A stretch of DNA of 64,000 nucleotides from an uncultured Muribaculaceae bacterium (GCA_910577465.1 CAJTMM010000008.1:6787-70786), one strand, 5' to 3'. Shown: positions 37,367 to 45,066, counted from the stretch's first letter. The notes: a model not told the origin generated them from the letters alone. Numbers and translations: made by a program.

Positions 37367-38340
37367 AACTGCATGAAAACCCATTGCTGTTTGCTGACGT
37401 AATAAAATCAGCGGCGAAAATTCTCGATATGCCTCAGGAGTTTGTCGAGAAGGATTATTGGATATGTCAGATTCTCCAACGGCTTTCACGGCATGATAAA
37501 TCGCAGTATGCAGTATGGAAGGGCGGTACTTCATTGGCGAAGGCTTATGGTTTGATTAATCGCTTCTCATCTGATGTGGACGTTGCTGTGCTTACAGAAA
37601 ACATGAGCCAAAACCAGCAGAAAAAGTTTTTGGCGCGTATCAGCCATGACACGACTGTTGACCTAGATGAGACTGATATGGGGCACGAAACGATAAAGAA
37701 CAATCGCTTTCGCAAAACATACCATACATATAAGTCCGCAATATCGGATGTCAATAACTCGCTTTCATTTCTCGGTCGTTTTGTGATTGTTGAGATCAAC
37801 ACTTATGGCAATCCGTATCCCTTCGAGAGAAAGACGGTCAAGTCATTCATTTCTGAGGTGTTTGAACGGCAGGGGCTGCAAGATGCGATTACTACATACG
37901 ACATGGCGCCTTTTGAACTAAATGTGCTGGACAAGCGCCGGACGATGTGCGAGAAGATTGTATCGCTGCTGAGGTTCTCGTTCTCCGATAATCCGATTGA
38001 AGGGTTGTCTTCAAAAATCCGCCATTTTTACGATTTACACTTTATGAGGATGGATGAGGAATGCAGGGAATATCTCAAAAATGAATTCCCCACCAATCTT
38101 CTGGAATTGATAGCCCATGATAAAGCTGAGTTTGACAGGCCACCACTCTGGAAGGATGCGGAATTGACCACAACCGTACTTTTCACTTCTTTCGATGAAA
38201 CTTGGCAAAAACTGGCTCCGACATATAAGTCAGAATTGGGTCGCTTGACTTATGGCGCACTCCCCACGACGGATGAGATTGCATCCTCGATAAGTCCGCT
38301 TATGGAGTATGTGAAGAATATTGTTGTCGGAGAGAAATGA
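37363..38340 (+). CDS. AbiEii/AbiGii-type nucleotidyltransferase toxin
   Basis: A 325-residue nucleotidyltransferase. The motif WKGGTSLAKAYGLINRFSSD (GGTS at residues 54-57) is followed by the metal aspartates Asp71 and Asp73 in SSDVDVAV. A third conserved region is KRRTMCEKIVSLLRFS. AbiEii toxins transfer nucleotides, with tRNA acceptor ends the known target in related MenT toxins, and abort phage growth. The partner AbiEi gene overlaps its start. All catalytic signatures look intact. Confidence 0.88.
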   Translation: MKLHENPLLFADVIKSAAKILDMPQEFVEKDYWICQILQRLSRHDKSQYAVWKGGTSLAKAYGLINRFSSDVDVAVLTENMSQNQQKKFLARISHDTTVDLDETDMGHETIKNNRFRKTYHTYKSAISDVNNSLSFLGRFVIVEINTYGNPYPFERKTVKSFISEVFERQGLQDAITTYDMAPFELNVLDKRRTMCEKIVSLLRFSFSDNPIEGLSSKIRHFYDLHFMRMDEECREYLKNEFPTNLLELIAHDKAEFDRPPLWKDAELTTTVLFTSFDETWQKLAPTYKSELGRLTYGALPTTDEIASSISPLMEYVKNIVVGEK

Positions 38341-38540
38341 GAATAACGCAATCAACTGACCTTTAATAAAATTAACCGCAGTTGCTAACAATACTAAAAT
38401 TGGAATCCGGCATTTGTATATGTCAGGAAAAGGTTTGATTTCGCAATAGGAACGAACCCGGAGCCTTGGGTAAGAGAACCTTCGGATCGGAAGTTGGAAA
38501 ATTTGCGCAAGCCTAATGCAATGGCAAAGCTTGCTTTAGA
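38341..38540. other. Gene-free end of element 1
   Basis: About 200 bases after the AbiEii stop with no open frame or clear RNA motif that I recognise. The conserved right-end repeat of the element follows directly. Confidence 0.5.
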
Positions 38541-38668
38541 CATTGCTTAGGCGCCGCCAAATTTATGTAAAATACCGTTACCAGTTCGTTATACAAGATG
38601 AAATGCGTTTTGTATCTTGTTGATACTACGGAATATACATCGTTAGGGACAAGTCCCACCAGCTCCAC
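38541..38668. repeat. Conserved right end of element 1, including att core copy 2
   Basis: 128 bases that align without gaps to 42494-42621 with about 18 mismatches by hand count, nearly all transitions. An inverted pair ACAAGAT (38593-38599) and ATCTTGT (38614-38620) lies inside. It ends with the att core AGTCCCACCAGCTCCAC at 38652-38668. Confidence 0.85.
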
Positions 38669-38703
38669 TTATGGCATTCGACCTAATTCGGATAATACGG
38701 GAC

Positions 38704-38736
38704 AAACCTCGGACTATCAGATAGTTCCGAAGTTTT
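38704..38736 (+). terminator. Terminator-like hairpin at the left end of element 2
   Basis: The arms are AACCTCGGACTAT and ATAGTTCCGAAGTT, with two bulges or mismatches, followed by TT. It corresponds by position to the element 1 hairpin at 36408-36441 but differs in sequence while keeping pairing. Confidence 0.6.
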
Positions 38737-39404
38737 GTGGTTCGCCGACATGGGCATAATCTAACGGGTGTAAGTCCCCAACGCGGCCTAATAGCGGCAA
38801 GCGTACACCCAAAGACAAGCGTCCAATGGCGACATTTGCTGTGAAGGAAGTCTGCGGCAAAGCACTGGCCTGACGAACAGAAACTTGATACGAAGGCGTT
38901 AACTCGTGGGTAAGACTGCCAGAGAAGTCAAAGCCTTATAGCTATTCGGAACGGGTTGGCGTAAATCAAGCAGGTATAAGTGTGAAAGATTATGCTCTTA
39001 ATCGGGGAGGTCTCACGGACGTGGCAGTGACCAAATATACTCAAAGCCACGGAGTAAAGCTTGCCGTGAGAAGTCAGCAAGGGTCATAGTACCGAATCAC
39101 GGGTTGGTTTGGAAAGGACAGAACCGTGCAGTCGAGCAGTAACAGAAGGTTTGATTAAAGGTTCTTAGTAGTTTGATGTCCTAAGAGGAGCTAACAGCCA
39201 TACGATAGGTCGGAAACCTAAAATAGGCAGACGTGACGATTCCATAATTGCGCCAAAGACAACGTGGGGCACCGAGTCGAGAATAAACAAAGTCGGTAAA
39301 GCACGGAACCGCCGTATGCGGAACCGCTTGTACGGTGGTGTGAGAGGACAAATAAACACAAAAAGGGGAGGGCACCTCTGATTAGTGTTCACCTCCTACT
39401 CGAT
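38737..39404 (+). ncRNA. Group II intron RNA without its reverse transcriptase
   Basis: The 5' part carries the conserved ATCTAACGGGTGTAAGTCCC of group II domain I. Domain V is at 39307-39340, where ACCGCCGTA pairs with TACGGTGGT around GCGG/CCGC. A domain VI-like hairpin follows (GGGAGG with CCTCC-type pairing), ending near CTACTCGAT (39404). No intron protein is encoded; only about 230 bases separate the domain III region from domain V. The proposed 5' end GTGG (38737) lies straight after a terminator-like hairpin (38704-38736) with a T-run, the habit of class C introns. End positions are estimates. Confidence 0.75.
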
Positions 39405-39437
39405 TATAAACGCCTGATATATCAATGTTTTTTTTGC

Positions 39438-39445
39438 TAAATTTG
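39438..39445 (+). promoter_or_regulatory. Minus-7 box for the K+ channel gene
   Basis: TAAATTTG, 24 bases ahead of the ATG at 39469, right after the group II intron 3' end. An upstream TTTG at the proper distance is not obvious. Confidence 0.45.
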
Positions 39446-39468
39446 CATCTTCAAAACCAACCAATATC

Positions 39469-40212
39469 ATGTGGCAGCAAAAAATATATGATTTAATCAA
39501 TCGAGATAAAAAAGGAATGCTTGCCAGTCGTATTTATGACTGGTATATGCTCGTTATGATTTTTGCGAGTATTGTCCCCCTTATGTTTATTGAAACATAT
39601 CCTATCTTTAGGATTATTGAGATTATTACTGTTATTACCTTTATTATCGACTACCTCCTGCGGTGGAGTACATCTAATATTCAATTGAAAAAGGGATGGG
39701 TATCGTACATTATCTATCCATTCACTCCAATGGCAATCATTGATTTACTTTCAATACTCCCCGGATTGAATCTGATTAGTCCGGAGTTTAAGTTGCTCCG
39801 TCTTACCAGATTGTTGAAGATTGTACGTCTTCTAAAGATATTTAGATACTCTGACAAAATCACAATGTTCATGAATGTTCTCAAGAAGGAGCGCCATGTG
39901 TTGTTGTCAGTATTGATGCTTGCTCTGTTTTATATCTTCATTACGGCTCTTGTAATGTTTAATGCGGAACCACACATAAACCCCGAAACTGGTGCGGTAA
40001 CTTTTGGTTCGTTCTTTGATGCACTCTATTGGGCAACCGTAACTCTAACTACAGTTGGCTACGGTGACTTGTGCCCGGTAACAGATATTGGGCGAGTAGT
40101 TTCCATGCTTTCTTCATTGTTTGGAGTAGCTATTATAGCTTTGCCGTCCGGTGTCATCACGGCCAGTTACCTTGAAGAACTAAGAGAATATCGTCAAAGA
40201 GAGACGAGTTGA
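39469..40212 (+). CDS. Voltage-gated-type potassium channel (ion transporter family)
   Basis: A 247-residue inner-membrane protein with six membrane segments, S1 (about 21-38) to S6 (about 207-228). S4 is arginine/lysine-rich (LLRLTRLLKIVRLLKIFR, about residues 108-125). The pore has the selectivity filter Thr195-Val-Gly-Tyr-Gly-Asp200 in TLTTVGYGDLCPVT. It likely passes K+. There is no cytosolic RCK or cyclic-nucleotide domain attached. It is carried as cargo in element 2 with its own promoter and terminator. Confidence 0.92.
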   Translation: MWQQKIYDLINRDKKGMLASRIYDWYMLVMIFASIVPLMFIETYPIFRIIEIITVITFIIDYLLRWSTSNIQLKKGWVSYIIYPFTPMAIIDLLSILPGLNLISPEFKLLRLTRLLKIVRLLKIFRYSDKITMFMNVLKKERHVLLSVLMLALFYIFITALVMFNAEPHINPETGAVTFGSFFDALYWATVTLTTVGYGDLCPVTDIGRVVSMLSSLFGVAIIALPSGVITASYLEELREYRQRETS

Positions 40213-40250
40213 AAGAGCGAGTTGAAAGAGGCGTGCTTCCAAGTTCTTAA

Positions 40251-40275
40251 ATCACCGATATGTCGGCGATTTTTC
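40251..40275 (+). terminator. Terminator of the K+ channel gene, next to the EFR1 promoter box
   Basis: ATCACCGA (40251-40258) pairs with TCGGCGAT (40263-40270) with one mismatch, then TTTTC. A TAATTTTG box follows at 40277-40284 and is the probable minus-7 element for the EFR1 gene. Confidence 0.6.
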
Positions 40276-40366
40276 GTAATTTTGTAGTATCATAGCGAAG
40301 TATGCGCTAAACAAATTAAGGATAGCGCCATGCTGAAGGAGCGCTGATTAGGTATCAAAACAAGAG

Positions 40367-41146
40367 ATGAAAAAACTATATACCATATATTTCAGTGCCA
40401 CGGGCACTACGCAGAAATGCGTTGAAAAAGTATGCGCCGGTCTTGGCATGAAACCGGTGTCGGAATTGAATCTGGTGGATAACCTCGATGTAGAATTTCC
40501 ACAGTTTACGGCCGACGATATTGTTGTGGTTGCTGTCCCGGTATATGGCGGACGTGTGCCGACAGTTGTCGCGGATGCTTTTTCTCATCTGAAAGGCAAT
40601 GGTGCGACCGCCATCGCTATGGTGGTGTATGGCAACCGTGACTATGACGATGCCTTGCTGGAACTTACCGATTCGTTATCTGATAAGAACTTCCAAGTTG
40701 TCGGAGCCGGAGCATTCATCGCCCAACATTCCATTTTCCCGAAAGTGGGTGCATCCCGTCCGGATATTTCAGATGAACAATGCCTCATAAAGTTCGGAAA
40801 GAAGTGCATGAAAGCAATCGCCGAAGGGCGACGAGTTTCGGAAGTGCCATATATCAAGGGAAAGAAACCCTACAAACAGTCGGCAGGGATTGTTCTTGCG
40901 CCTGAGGCAAAAGAACCGGACTGCGTAAAATGCGGCGCTTGCGTAAGGAAATGTCTGGTTGGTGCAATATCCATTGAAACACCGTGGATTACCGACGCGA
41001 CAAAGTGTATCAGTTGTGGCCGTTGCATTACGCTTTGCTCTCAAATGGCCCGTAAACATACGGGACTCAAATATTCAATTTTCGGGGTAATCTTCAAAAC
41101 CTGTTTTTCCAAACGCAAAGAACCCGAATGGACGGTGGCCAAATAA
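40367..41146 (+). CDS. EFR1-type flavodoxin-ferredoxin protein
   Basis: A 259-residue cytosolic redox protein. The N-terminal flavodoxin-like domain holds IYFSATGTTQKCVEKVCAG (FMN phosphate loop, residues about 5-23) and VPVYGGRVP (about 63). Two [4Fe-4S] motifs follow at the C-terminus: CVKCGACVRKCLVGAI (about 186) and CISCGRCITLCS (about 214). EFR1 family proteins are thought to be anaerobic electron carriers. Here it is encoded just ahead of an HD protein, and their coding ends are almost touching. Confidence 0.88.
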   Translation: MKKLYTIYFSATGTTQKCVEKVCAGLGMKPVSELNLVDNLDVEFPQFTADDIVVVAVPVYGGRVPTVVADAFSHLKGNGATAIAMVVYGNRDYDDALLELTDSLSDKNFQVVGAGAFIAQHSIFPKVGASRPDISDEQCLIKFGKKCMKAIAEGRRVSEVPYIKGKKPYKQSAGIVLAPEAKEPDCVKCGACVRKCLVGAISIETPWITDATKCISCGRCITLCSQMARKHTGLKYSIFGVIFKTCFSKRKEPEWTVAK

Positions 41147-41172
41147 ACCGCACTATCATTATCCCTGAACTT

Positions 41173-41841
41173 ATGATTGACGAATCACTCCAAAACTATA
41201 TCGAGACCTGCATTTTGCCGCTGTATGACTGTTTTGATGCGGCGCATCAGCGAAATCACGTTGATATGGTGATTGAGCAAAGTTTGGCTATCGCCTCCGA
41301 CCTCGATGTCGATATGAACATGGTATATGCGATTGCGGCGTATCATGACACCGGGTTGACAACTGACCGCAAGACACATCATATTGTGTCGGGCAAGATT
41401 GTCCGCGAAGATATGTGGTTGCGCGATTGGTTCAACGAGGAACAGATTGAGATTATGGCACTGGCTTGTGAAGACCACCGGGCGTCCTCCGACCATGAGC
41501 CGAGAAGCATTTACGGCAAAATAGTAGCCGAGGCTGACCGTTTCATTGACCCCGATACAATCATTTTGCGTACAGTGCAGTATGGACTCGCCAATTACCC
41601 TGAACTTGACAAGGAGGGACACTGGCAGCGCACTCTTGACCATCTCCACGAGAAATATTCTGAAGGTGGTTATCTCCGGCTGTGGTTCGATAACAGCCCC
41701 AATGTTGCAAGGCTCAATGCCCTGCGAGAAATTATCAAGGAAGAGCCGCTTCTACGTGAAAAGTTTGACTATCTCTATGAGGCACTGGCCAACCCACATC
41801 TCATCGGCTGCACTTGCTCACAATGCCAACCGACAAAATAA
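41173..41841 (+). CDS. HD-domain hydrolase-like protein
   Basis: A 222-residue protein from the ATG at 41173 (MIDESLQNYIE). An ATG at 41128 would overlap the EFR1 gene by 19 bases. The HD signature is IAAYHDTGL (mid N-terminal), with preceding HQRNHVDMV and following ACEDHRASSDHEP and IVAEADRFIDPD, i.e. the full ligand set of small HD hydrolases. It ends in CTCSQC, a possible Cys cluster. The substrate is unknown. It is probably co-transcribed with the EFR1 gene. Confidence 0.8.
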   Translation: MIDESLQNYIETCILPLYDCFDAAHQRNHVDMVIEQSLAIASDLDVDMNMVYAIAAYHDTGLTTDRKTHHIVSGKIVREDMWLRDWFNEEQIEIMALACEDHRASSDHEPRSIYGKIVAEADRFIDPDTIILRTVQYGLANYPELDKEGHWQRTLDHLHEKYSEGGYLRLWFDNSPNVARLNALREIIKEEPLLREKFDYLYEALANPHLIGCTCSQCQPTK

Positions 41842-41859
41842 CGAAAAATTATATAAACC

Positions 41860-42399
41860 ATGAATATCTTTGAGAATCTTAAAAAATATGTTCTGCTAAA
41901 ATCACTGAGAGAATCCGCTCTGCATTTATATGACTTTAATGATGTAAGTGTCATTGAGCGAAAGGATGGTCTGTGGGGTGTAATGCATAAAGACGGTGAT
42001 GAAATCGTTCCATTCGGTAAGTATGACTTAATCGAACCGTTTTATATGGGATTGGCAAGAGTAAAGATTGGTAAAGCATCGGTTGGTAAAAGCGAGAATC
42101 ATGGGAAATATTGTTGGGGCATAATAAATATTTATGGAGAAGAAGTTGTTCCTGTGGAATATACAGAACTTTGGCAATTCCATTTGAAACAAAAGTCAAG
42201 AATAAGATTAGCCAAAGATGTCAGCTATAGTTGGCTCAATCTATATGATATTGCCCCATATCCATATAATATTGAAACGGATAACAATGGCTGCATAATA
42301 GATGCTGAATACTTAGATGCAATAAGGGTAGATTATCGTAATGATGATATTATGGATGCCTTTGATGGCGATCCAGATGCAATGTGGAATATTGACTAA
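41860..42399 (+). CDS. WG-repeat protein
   Basis: A 179-residue protein with WG-type repeats: VIERKDGLWGVMHKDGDEIV (about residues 30-49), LARVKIG, and KYCWGIINIYGEEVVPVEY (about 84-102). WG repeats form beta-rich interaction surfaces without catalysis. There is no signal peptide, and the tail is acidic (DGDPDAMWNID). It is the last gene of element 2, 18 bases after the HD gene. The role is unknown. Confidence 0.75.
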   Translation: MNIFENLKKYVLLKSLRESALHLYDFNDVSVIERKDGLWGVMHKDGDEIVPFGKYDLIEPFYMGLARVKIGKASVGKSENHGKYCWGIINIYGEEVVPVEYTELWQFHLKQKSRIRLAKDVSYSWLNLYDIAPYPYNIETDNNGCIIDAEYLDAIRVDYRNDDIMDAFDGDPDAMWNID

Positions 42400-42493
42400 T
42401 CAGAGTAATTGCAAAGACAGTATATCAATCTAAGATAGACTGGTGGGTATGGATGGTTTTCCTGTTTATAGCAGGTGTCACTGCTGCCTTAGT

Positions 42494-42621
42494 CACTGCT
42501 TAGGCACCGCCAAATTTATGCAAAATACCGTTACCAGCTCGTTACACAAGATAAAACGCGTTTTGTATCTTGTTGATATTGCGAAAGATATGTTGCTGGG
42601 GATAAGTCCCTCCAGCTCCAC
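42494..42621. repeat. Conserved right end of element 2, including att core copy 3
   Basis: Partner of 38541-38668. It contains the inverted pair ACAAGAT (42546-42552) and ATCTTGT (42567-42573) and ends with AGTCCCTCCAGCTCCAC (42605-42621), identical to the tmRNA end. Beyond it the sequence no longer resembles either element. Confidence 0.85.
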
Positions 42622-42678
42622 AATATTCACTGATTGTCACGTGCTTACGTGTGGGGCAAGAAGTGGTGTAAAAATTAA

Positions 42679-42710
42679 GGAAGATGCCTATTAGGGTGTC
42701 TTCCTTTCTT
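42679..42710 (+). terminator. Probable original terminator of the tmRNA gene
   Basis: GGAAGA (42679-42684) pairs with TCTTCC (42699-42704), extended inward by partial pairs, followed by TTTCTT. It sits 58 bases past the third tmRNA-end copy with no gene of its own to end, which fits a tmRNA terminator displaced by the island. Confidence 0.6.
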
Positions 42711-42822
42711 ATAACACATCCGCCCGGTTCTATGCCCCCAAGGCATCCAACACGAGACGAATTACCATTGACGGATAGGGGTAATAGCTCAACTCGAAGC
42801 TCACCATTGAACATCAGGCTTG

Positions 42823-42853
42823 TTTGTAATGTGAATTAGATTTTGTAACTTTG
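42823..42853 (+). promoter_or_regulatory. Promoter of the MATE gene leader
   Basis: TTTG (42823-42826), 19 bases, then TAACTTTG (42846-42853). Transcription would begin near 42859, giving a leader of just over 100 bases before the ATG at 42967. Confidence 0.65.
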
Positions 42854-42884
42854 TAGCAGACTAAAGACCATAGAGTTTTGTAAT

Positions 42885-42957
42885 CCTCATCGGAGGGCAA
42901 AAGGTATAATGCCGGATAAGATGACTGGGTAAAACCATTCATTTTATCCGTTTTTTA
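42885..42957 (+). promoter_or_regulatory. Attenuator-like leader with terminator and 7-codon leader frame
   Basis: In the MATE leader, CCTC (42885-42888) and GAGG (42893-42896) form a small hairpin. The start ATG of a seven-codon frame (42909-42932, MPDKMTG) follows. A stem of CGGATAA.ATG (42913-42923) with CAT.TTATCCG (42940-42950) runs into TTTTTT: an intrinsic terminator upstream of the gene. The leader frame covers the first arm, so ribosome stalling there could prevent termination. This is inference; no known riboswitch class was recognised. Confidence 0.55.
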
Positions 42958-42966
42958 TGACATATT

Positions 42967-44343
42967 ATGAAAAAAGAAAGACATCTTGACCGCGACAGTC
43001 TCGACTTCGGAAATGAAAGAATACCGAAGTTGTTCAGCCAACTGTTTTTTCCGACTCTGATCGGAATGGTTTTCAATGCTCTCCTGACCATTATCGACGG
43101 TGTGTTCGTCGGGCAGGGAGTGGGATCCAACGGCATAGCTGCCGTCAACATCGTGGCACCTCTCTTTATGGTAGTGACCGGACTTGGACTGATGTTGGGC
43201 ATCGGCTCGTCGGTGATAGCCAGTATTCGTCTCGCCAATGGCGAGATAAAAGCAGCTAATATCATTAGCACCCAGGCATTCCTTGTTGGTATTGCCATAG
43301 TTGTGATTATCTCTATCCCCTGCTTGGTTGCGCCTGAAAGGGTAGTGAGAATGCTTGGCAGTAGTGATGTATTGTTGCCTGACACCATAAGTTATCTGCT
43401 ATGGTTGCTTCCCGGCATGGCGTTCCTGCTGATAGAGTGCGTAGGAATGATGCTGGTGCGCCTTGATGGCTCGCCGCGCTATGCCATGTGGTGCAATATA
43501 GTGGCTGCCACTTTCAACATAGCATTAGACTATATTCTTGTATTTCCCATGCAAATGGGAGTGGCAGGAGCTGCGATTGCCACGTCGGTAAGCTGTGGAC
43601 TTGGCGGAATTATGGTGCTCGTTTATTTCTTCTTCTATTCCAGCACATTGAAATTCTATCGATTGAAGATGTCGCTGACAAGTATGCTGCTTACGCTGAG
43701 AAATGCCGGGTATATGGCAAAGATTGGCTTTGCTACGTTCCTTACCGAGATAGCCATGTCGGTGATGATGCTTACGGGTAACTATATGTTTATCGGAGCA
43801 TTGGGCGAGAATGGCGTGGCGGCTTTCAGCATAGCCTGCTACCTTTTCCCGGTAATCTTTTCCATGAGCAATGCGGTGGCGCAGTCGGCACAACCGATAA
43901 TCAGCTATAATTACGGCGCCGGTAATATGAGTCGTGTATCTAAATCGCTCAACACTTCGCTTATAGCTGCCGCGATTTGTGGTATTACAGTTTCCGCTAT
44001 AGTTGCCGTTGGAGCGAAGCCCATTATTATGATGTTCCTTTCGCCGGATTCCGGAGCGTTCGTCATAGCCTGCGAGGGTCTTCCGAAGTTTGCGCTGTGC
44101 GGACTGTTCTTTGCCTTGAACATAGCTATGATAGGGTTTTACCAAAGTCTTGAGCAGTCCACGAGAGCAACAGTTTTCACTCTCCTGCGCGGTATCATTT
44201 TCATCGTGCCGCTGTTCCTGACACTCCCACATCTGATAGGCATTCCGGGCATGTGGCTCGCCATTCCGGCATCAGAGTTGCTCACGCTGATTGTCATCGC
44301 CATCGACTTCGCCGCCAATCGGCACAAGCGCAAAGCCGGATAG
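42967..44343 (+). CDS. MATE family efflux transporter
   Basis: A 458-residue inner-membrane pump with about 12 hydrophobic segments and two internally similar halves. The first half has LFFPTLIGMVFNALLTIIDG, FVGQGVGSNGIAAVNI (about residues 47-62). The second has GENGVAAFSIACYLFPVIFSM, in two parts. MATE proteins export drugs, dyes or metabolites using sodium or proton gradients. The substrate is unknown. The terminator-containing leader suggests conditional expression. Confidence 0.92.
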   Translation: MKKERHLDRDSLDFGNERIPKLFSQLFFPTLIGMVFNALLTIIDGVFVGQGVGSNGIAAVNIVAPLFMVVTGLGLMLGIGSSVIASIRLANGEIKAANIISTQAFLVGIAIVVIISIPCLVAPERVVRMLGSSDVLLPDTISYLLWLLPGMAFLLIECVGMMLVRLDGSPRYAMWCNIVAATFNIALDYILVFPMQMGVAGAAIATSVSCGLGGIMVLVYFFFYSSTLKFYRLKMSLTSMLLTLRNAGYMAKIGFATFLTEIAMSVMMLTGNYMFIGALGENGVAAFSIACYLFPVIFSMSNAVAQSAQPIISYNYGAGNMSRVSKSLNTSLIAAAICGITVSAIVAVGAKPIIMMFLSPDSGAFVIACEGLPKFALCGLFFALNIAMIGFYQSLEQSTRATVFTLLRGIIFIVPLFLTLPHLIGIPGMWLAIPASELLTLIVIAIDFAANRHKRKAG

Positions 44344-44395
44344 ACATAAACCATAGTCTACAACAATCTGTTATCATAAATAAAATGAAATACGC

Positions 44396-45061
44396 ATGAA
44401 GATAATCGCTATCAATGGCAGTCCCCGTAAGGGGTGGAACTCCGACAAGCTGCTTTTGAGTTGGGTTGACGGGGTTAAATCAGTGTGTAACGATGCCGAT
44501 ATTGAGGTCGTGAATCTCTACGACCTCACTTTCACAGGGTGCAGAAGTTGCTTTGCTTGCAAGTTGAAAGATGGTAAGTTTTTCGGTACATGCCCTATAA
44601 ATGATGGAATCCACGACATTCTTGCAGGCATCCGCCATGCCGATGCAGTGGCAATCGCTGTTCCGATTTATTTCGGCGACATAAACGCATATACAAAATG
44701 CCTGATGGAGAGAATGATATTTTCAGTCATGACCTACGGCAACCCGCCCCGCAATATGGTTGAAAATCCGGTGGAGTTTACAATGTTATACACTATGAAT
44801 GCACCTGAGGATTTTGTGGTGGCACACAACTATCTGTTGCGCTGCGATGAGATGGAAACCACAATCGGCTGGGCCTACAAATGCAAGGTGGAAAGAGTTA
44901 CAGCATACAATACTTATCAGTTTACCGATTATTCAAAATATGAATCGGAATACTTTGACGAAGCTGACAAGCGCCGTTACCGTGACACGCATTTCAGCCT
45001 TGACTTAAAGTCGGCATTTGATGCCGGAGCAAAATGTGCGGAGAAACTTCTTAAAAAGTGA
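44396..45061 (+). CDS. Flavodoxin-like NAD(P)H-dependent oxidoreductase / iron-sulfur flavoprotein
   Basis: A 221-residue protein of the NADPH-dependent FMN reductase-like family. The FMN loop is INGSPRKGWNSDKLL (residues about 5-19), followed by the Cys pair in FTGCRSCFACKLKDG (about 45-59) and VPIYFGDINAYTKCLMERM. The compact CxxCxxC may hold a [4Fe-4S] cluster. The likely role is flavin-based electron transfer or quinone/nitro compound reduction. The gene ends at the start of the next one (overlap of the GTG form), so the two are coupled. Confidence 0.85.
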   Translation: MKIIAINGSPRKGWNSDKLLLSWVDGVKSVCNDADIEVVNLYDLTFTGCRSCFACKLKDGKFFGTCPINDGIHDILAGIRHADAVAIAVPIYFGDINAYTKCLMERMIFSVMTYGNPPRNMVENPVEFTMLYTMNAPEDFVVAHNYLLRCDEMETTIGWAYKCKVERVTAYNTYQFTDYSKYESEYFDEADKRRYRDTHFSLDLKSAFDAGAKCAEKLLKK

Positions 45062-45066
45062 GAGAT

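Larger units (their letters stand above)
36373..38668 (+). mobile_element. tmRNA-integrated element 1 (AbiE cargo)
   Basis: The 2.3-kb unit lies between the first and second copies of the tmRNA 3' end. Its left end (TTATGGCATCCGATCTAATT and a terminator hairpin) and its right end (38541-38668) are both related to those of element 2. Cargo is an AbiEi/AbiEii pair. No integrase, excisionase or mobilisation gene is visible, so it would depend on a helper or be a remnant. Confidence 0.75.
38669..42621 (+). mobile_element. tmRNA-integrated element 2 (K+ channel, EFR1, HD, WG cargo)
   Basis: The 3.95-kb unit lies between the second and third tmRNA-end copies. Its left end (TTATGGCATTCGACCTAATT plus a terminator-like hairpin) matches that of element 1, and its right end is the 128-base repeat. 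Cargo is an ORF-less group II intron, an ion channel, an EFR1-type ferredoxin, an HD protein and a WG-repeat protein. No recombinase gene is present. Confidence 0.75.

Noticed and set aside
38652..38668. A second tmRNA or tRNA gene at the att copies
   Set aside because: Only the last 17 bases of the tmRNA are repeated; no tRNA-like 5' half or tag frame lies nearby.
39165..39392. Minus-strand 75-codon frame
   Set aside because: It lies antisense to the 3' half of the group II intron, including domain V; a common false gene.
42443..42694. Plus-strand frame across the third att copy
   Set aside because: It spans the conserved element end and att core and shows no protein similarity.
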